A DNA stretch of 64,000 nucleotides from an uncultured Eubacteriales bacterium. Its GTDB lineage: Bacteria > Bacillota > Clostridia > Christensenellales > UBA1242. Position numbers and translations under genes: made by a program. The DNA is taken from NCBI GenBank assembly GCA_949077035.1, contig CARUPR010000008.1, positions 1 to 64,000 on the forward strand, written 5' to 3'. Below are positions 61,558-64,000 of this stretch, in pieces; the first letter of the stretch is position 1, and every line of letters starts with the position of its first letter. A model generated the notes under the pieces. That model was not told the origin of the DNA. It did no database searches and was given only the letters and a program-made list of their open reading frames with translations.

Positions 61558-61592
61558 ATTGAAATTTTTATATGAAATATTAAATTTTGACA

Positions 61593-61700
61593 TTATTCTT
61601 TGATAGTTTTATTATTAGCTTCTTTCTTTGGAGGGCAGAGCTTGTTTATAAGTTTGTCAAATTCTTTATTCATATAATCATTAAATTCATTAATTTTCAT
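61593..61700 (-). CDS. Small CPPKK protein, copy 2
   Basis: 35 residues: MKINEFNDYMNKEFDKLINK, LCPPKKEANNKT. It starts at the base next to the stop of the second repeat-protein gene. EFNDYMNKEFDKLI and KLCPPKK are identical or nearly identical to copy 1, while the tails differ. Partner of the repeat protein by position; function unknown. Confidence 0.7.
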   Translation of the reverse strand: MKINEFNDYMNKEFDKLINKLCPPKKEANNKTIKE

Positions 61701-62759
61701 TTACCACTCCATTTCTTCTATTTCTTGAAGAATGTCTTTTTGCTCATTTGTTACAACTTCCATACTTTTTGCCATACGCTCTTGGATTTCTTCTTGAATA
61801 GCTTTTATTTTTTTATTAAAAGCATTTATCATTACCTTTGGGATATCTTCGGTGTAACCTTGTTCTTCGCAGAGTTTGTTGAATTGTTCTCTCAATTTTG
61901 TCTTTATAATAGCAAGCAAAGTTTTTCTACATTCATAATTTACAAAGACATCAACTGGCAACTCTTCTTTTGTGATTTTTCCAGCTCCGTATAAAATCAA
62001 AGAATCTTTTGCAAGTTGTGATGCTACAGTAATTTTGCTAGGGATTGCATCTATTTGTTTTGATGATAAATAATTAAAAATCCCGCTATTGGCAGTGTAT
62101 TGATTGATAATTTCTTGAGGGATTGCATCAAGTTGTTCTAATGAAAGATTAAGTAAACATCCGCCTCTTTCAGCACGTTTGTTAATAATTTCTTGAGGCA
62201 ATGAATCAAGTTGTTCTTCTGATAAACAATATAAAGCTCCGCCATTTATAATATTTTCATATAAAATCTCTTGAGGGATATCTGCTCTCTCTTCTTTAGG
62301 TATAAATGATATATCTCCACCATTTTTTATATAATTATCAATAATATTCTTTGGAATAGCTGCTATTTGCGAATCTGAGAAAAACATTAAATCTTTGACA
62401 TTTTCAGCACGTCTATTAATAATATATTGTGGAATAATGTCAATTTGCTGAGTTGGTATAAAATTTATATTATCGATGTTTTCGACAAATTTATGAATTA
62501 ATTTTATAGGAAGGGCATTAAATTGTAATTGTTCATTATATAATCCAAAGAAATTTCCACCATTTTCAATACGTTTATAAATAACCTCTTGAGGAATATC
62601 CTTTCTTTGTTTTTCTGATAAACAATCTAATTCTCCGCCATTTGCAGCATAATCATTTATAATATGTTGGTTTAAATTTTCTATAATAGATTTTGAAATA
62701 TATTTTAAATTTCCTCCATATGTGATATATAAATAGATATCTTCCATATTTATTGTCAT
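61701..62759 (-). CDS. Solenoid-repeat protein, copy 2
   Basis: 352 residues from the ATG at 62757-62759, which has AAGGAG upstream; longer in-frame starts run into the promoter. It is built like copy 1: repeats such as SLPQEIINKRAERGGCLLNL, then the same C-terminal domain (DSLILYGAGKITKEELPVDV, ECRKTLLAIIKTKLREQFN) and an EEMEW end. The repeats are more diverged and fewer. Small CPPKK gene directly downstream. Confidence 0.75.
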   Translation of the reverse strand: MTINMEDIYLYITYGGNLKYISKSIIENLNQHIINDYAANGGELDCLSEKQRKDIPQEVIYKRIENGGNFFGLYNEQLQFNALPIKLIHKFVENIDNINFIPTQQIDIIPQYIINRRAENVKDLMFFSDSQIAAIPKNIIDNYIKNGGDISFIPKEERADIPQEILYENIINGGALYCLSEEQLDSLPQEIINKRAERGGCLLNLSLEQLDAIPQEIINQYTANSGIFNYLSSKQIDAIPSKITVASQLAKDSLILYGAGKITKEELPVDVFVNYECRKTLLAIIKTKLREQFNKLCEEQGYTEDIPKVMINAFNKKIKAIQEEIQERMAKSMEVVTNEQKDILQEIEEMEW

Positions 62760-62795
62760 AATTATCAATCTCCTTTTTGAATAATTTATATCTTT

Positions 62796-62822
62796 ATTAT
62801 ACTCGGGGGGGGGAATTGTCAA
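62796..62822 (-). promoter_or_regulatory. Homopolymer-spacer promoter of repeat-protein operon 2
   Basis: Minus strand: TTGACA (62817-62822), 15-bp spacer with nine C's (62805-62813), TATAAT (62796-62801). Two bases short of the optimum, so predicted weak in this copy of the sequence. Confidence 0.75.
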
Positions 62823-62980
62823 CCATTATTTTTAAAATAATAAATTTCTGCTTTTTAGCAGTTTATTTTTAAAAAGGTTTTATCTCTGCCTATTTTGAGT
62901 CAATAAAGAAAGGTGTTTTTGCGTCAACAGCAAGAGCAAAACTAAATACCGCTTGGTTTTGTTTGCTTCAAAAAAAACAA

Positions 62981-63007
62981 AAAAACCGCAAAAGATTTGC
63001 AGTTTTT
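62981..63007. terminator. Terminator of the TM2 gene
   Basis: GCAAA and TTTGC stem, extended by further pairs with one mismatch, A and T runs on both sides. Confidence 0.6.
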
Positions 63008-63034
63008 AATTTTTTGAGAATCAACTATATAATA

Positions 63035-63418
63035 TTAGTTTACATTAATATAATTATTGTTTGAGCTGTTGCTGTTTTGAATGCAATCTAAAATAGTTTT
63101 TAAGTTTTTCTCTTTTGTTCTTTTAAAAGAAAAGAAGATATCAACAAGTGGCCAAATGCCAAAAGTGAGCCAGCCAAAAAGCAGTTTGCAAACACCAACG
63201 CCCACATCTCCGATATAAAATCTGTCTACACCAAAAGCACCTAAAGTCACAGACAAAACGAGGGTGATAATTGGATTGTAAAGTTTGCAATAAACAGTCA
63301 AAGTTTCAAACAAACTGTCATCAGCACCTTCAAGTGCGTTTTTTAATGTAACTATTTTATCTGAAGGCACCTTATCTTTTATTAAAAGCATCAAATTAGT
63401 TACTTTATCTTGTGTCAT
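63035..63418 (-). CDS. TM2 domain protein
   Basis: 127 residues. An N-terminal helical part (residues 1-45) precedes the TM2 domain, LGAFGVDRFYIGDVGVGVCK, then LLFGWLTFGIWPLVDIFFSF: two membrane helices joined by a short turn with the conserved DRFY and the WxxxD position. AGGAGG precedes the ATG. The Asn/Ser-rich tail is probably flexible. Role unknown. Confidence 0.85.
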   Translation of the reverse strand: MTQDKVTNLMLLIKDKVPSDKIVTLKNALEGADDSLFETLTVYCKLYNPIITLVLSVTLGAFGVDRFYIGDVGVGVCKLLFGWLTFGIWPLVDIFFSFKRTKEKNLKTILDCIQNSNSSNNNYINVN

Positions 63419-63557
63419 ATTTCCTCCTTTATATTCAATATATTTTGCAAGATAAAAATTTATGTGTAATCACATAATCATCAATTTTATTATAATTGAT
63501 TTTTATTATTTCGTCAAGAATTTTCACTAAAAACATCAAACTATCGTATATAATATT

Positions 63558-64000
63558 ATGGAAGGATATTTTATTGTCGGTGGAAACCGCTTGAATGGAG
63601 AAATTGAAATTGATAGTGCAAAAAATTCGCTCTTGCCTATCATTGCATCTTGTATTTTGATTGCTGGAGAGGTGGAGCTTAAAAGAGTGCCCCTATATAG
63701 CGATGTTTTGGTTATGTGTGAGATAATAAGGCATCTTGGTGGAAAGGCTGAGTTTAGAGATGATAATCTTTATATAGATTGCACCTTGCTTGATAAAAAT
63801 TGTCTGCCAAATGAGTTGTCTTCTTCTGTCCGCTCTTCTATCTTTACGCTTGGCCCTATCTTAGGGAGAATGGGCAGTGCAAAGGTGGCTTATCCTGGCG
63901 GGTGTGACATTGGGCTTAGACCAATTGATTTGCATTTAAAGGGTGTAAGAGAACTGGGTGCAAAGGTGGTGGAAAAGAATGGATACATATATGCCTTTTC
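63558..64000 (+). CDS. murA: UDP-N-acetylglucosamine 1-carboxyvinyltransferase MurA (runs off the window)
   Basis: First 147 codons of the enzyme that starts peptidoglycan synthesis by adding enolpyruvate to UDP-GlcNAc. MEGYFIVGGNRLNGEIEI, the substrate loop SAKNSLLPIIAS, SVRSSIFTLGPILGR and AYPGGCDIGLRPIDLH are present, including the active-site Cys that fosfomycin modifies. The ATG has no Shine-Dalgarno sequence; TATAAT at 63549-63554 lies three bases before it, as in leaderless genes. The 3' end is beyond the window. Confidence 0.93.
   Translation, partial: MEGYFIVGGNRLNGEIEIDSAKNSLLPIIASCILIAGEVELKRVPLYSDVLVMCEIIRHLGGKAEFRDDNLYIDCTLLDKNCLPNELSSSVRSSIFTLGPILGRMGSAKVAYPGGCDIGLRPIDLHLKGVRELGAKVVEKNGYIYAF

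Noticed and set aside
62760..62822. Longer start for repeat protein copy 2
   Set aside because: It would translate the promoter homopolymer as prolines; the ATG at 62759 has a proper ribosome site.

Overview
The window looks like a chromosomal segment of an AT-rich, spore-forming, Gram-positive bacterium of the Clostridia type, probably an uncultured gut lineage. The evidence is the gene set and order (priA-def-fmt-rlmN-rsgA-rpe, dnaX-ybaB-recR, and the mur/fts cell-wall cluster), three sporulation-linked genes (spoIIE, cwlD, spoVG), a MurE with the DNPR motif expected for meso-diaminopimelate, strong AGGAGG-like ribosome sites and very AT-rich spacers. TGA acts as a normal stop in most genes here. 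No rRNA, tRNA or CRISPR array was recognised.

Layout. 1-3.06 kb: left-hand mobile element with a divergent HTH regulator, an excisionase-like gene carrying two in-frame TGA codons, and a tyrosine integrase. 3.3-10.2 kb: housekeeping block priA, def, fmt, rlmN, rsgA, rpe, with an extremely AT-rich gap where prpC-prkC usually sit. 10.17-10.32 kb: a GC-rich four-way-junction inverted-repeat element flanked by 9-bp direct repeats. 10.4-17.8 kb: ppdK, rpoZ, two paralogous 28-residue-repeat proteins and a YgjV-like membrane protein. 17.9-23.2 kb: a minus-strand block with SIR2-like, TIM-barrel and HD proteins, then three coiled-coil paralogues. 23.4-30.4 kb: an accessory island with a lipoprotein, five related zinc-ribbon immunity-like genes interleaved with remnants of one toxin-like domain, an intact copy of that domain behind an HNH protein and a DUF4417 protein, and a second toxin/immunity-like pair. 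30.5-38.1 kb: an InlB/LRR lipoprotein with a poly-T frameshift, cwlD, a guanylate kinase, spoIIE and two duplicated XRE/small-protein switches. 38.1-42.8 kb: dnaX (split by a possible -1 frameshift at nine A's), ybaB, recR, argS. 42.8-50.6 kb: small genes, a diacylglycerol glucosyltransferase, DegV, an SDR, and spoVG. 50.7-59.7 kb: the peptidoglycan precursor cluster (membrane-anchored MurF-like ligase, ddl, murE, mraY, murD, ftsW). 59.9-63.4 kb: two paralogous solenoid-repeat/small-protein operons and a TM2 protein. The window ends inside murA.

The most interesting signals are: (1) three promoters, driving the lipoprotein and both solenoid-repeat operons, that share a nine-G/C homopolymer in the -35/-10 spacer and so look like phase-variable switches; (2) the dnaX A9 frameshift site; (3) the toxin-remnant/immunity cassette array; (4) the folded repeat element near 10.2 kb; and (5) the two TGA codons at likely tryptophan positions in the excisionase-like gene. 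All function calls come from reading the sequence without database searches.
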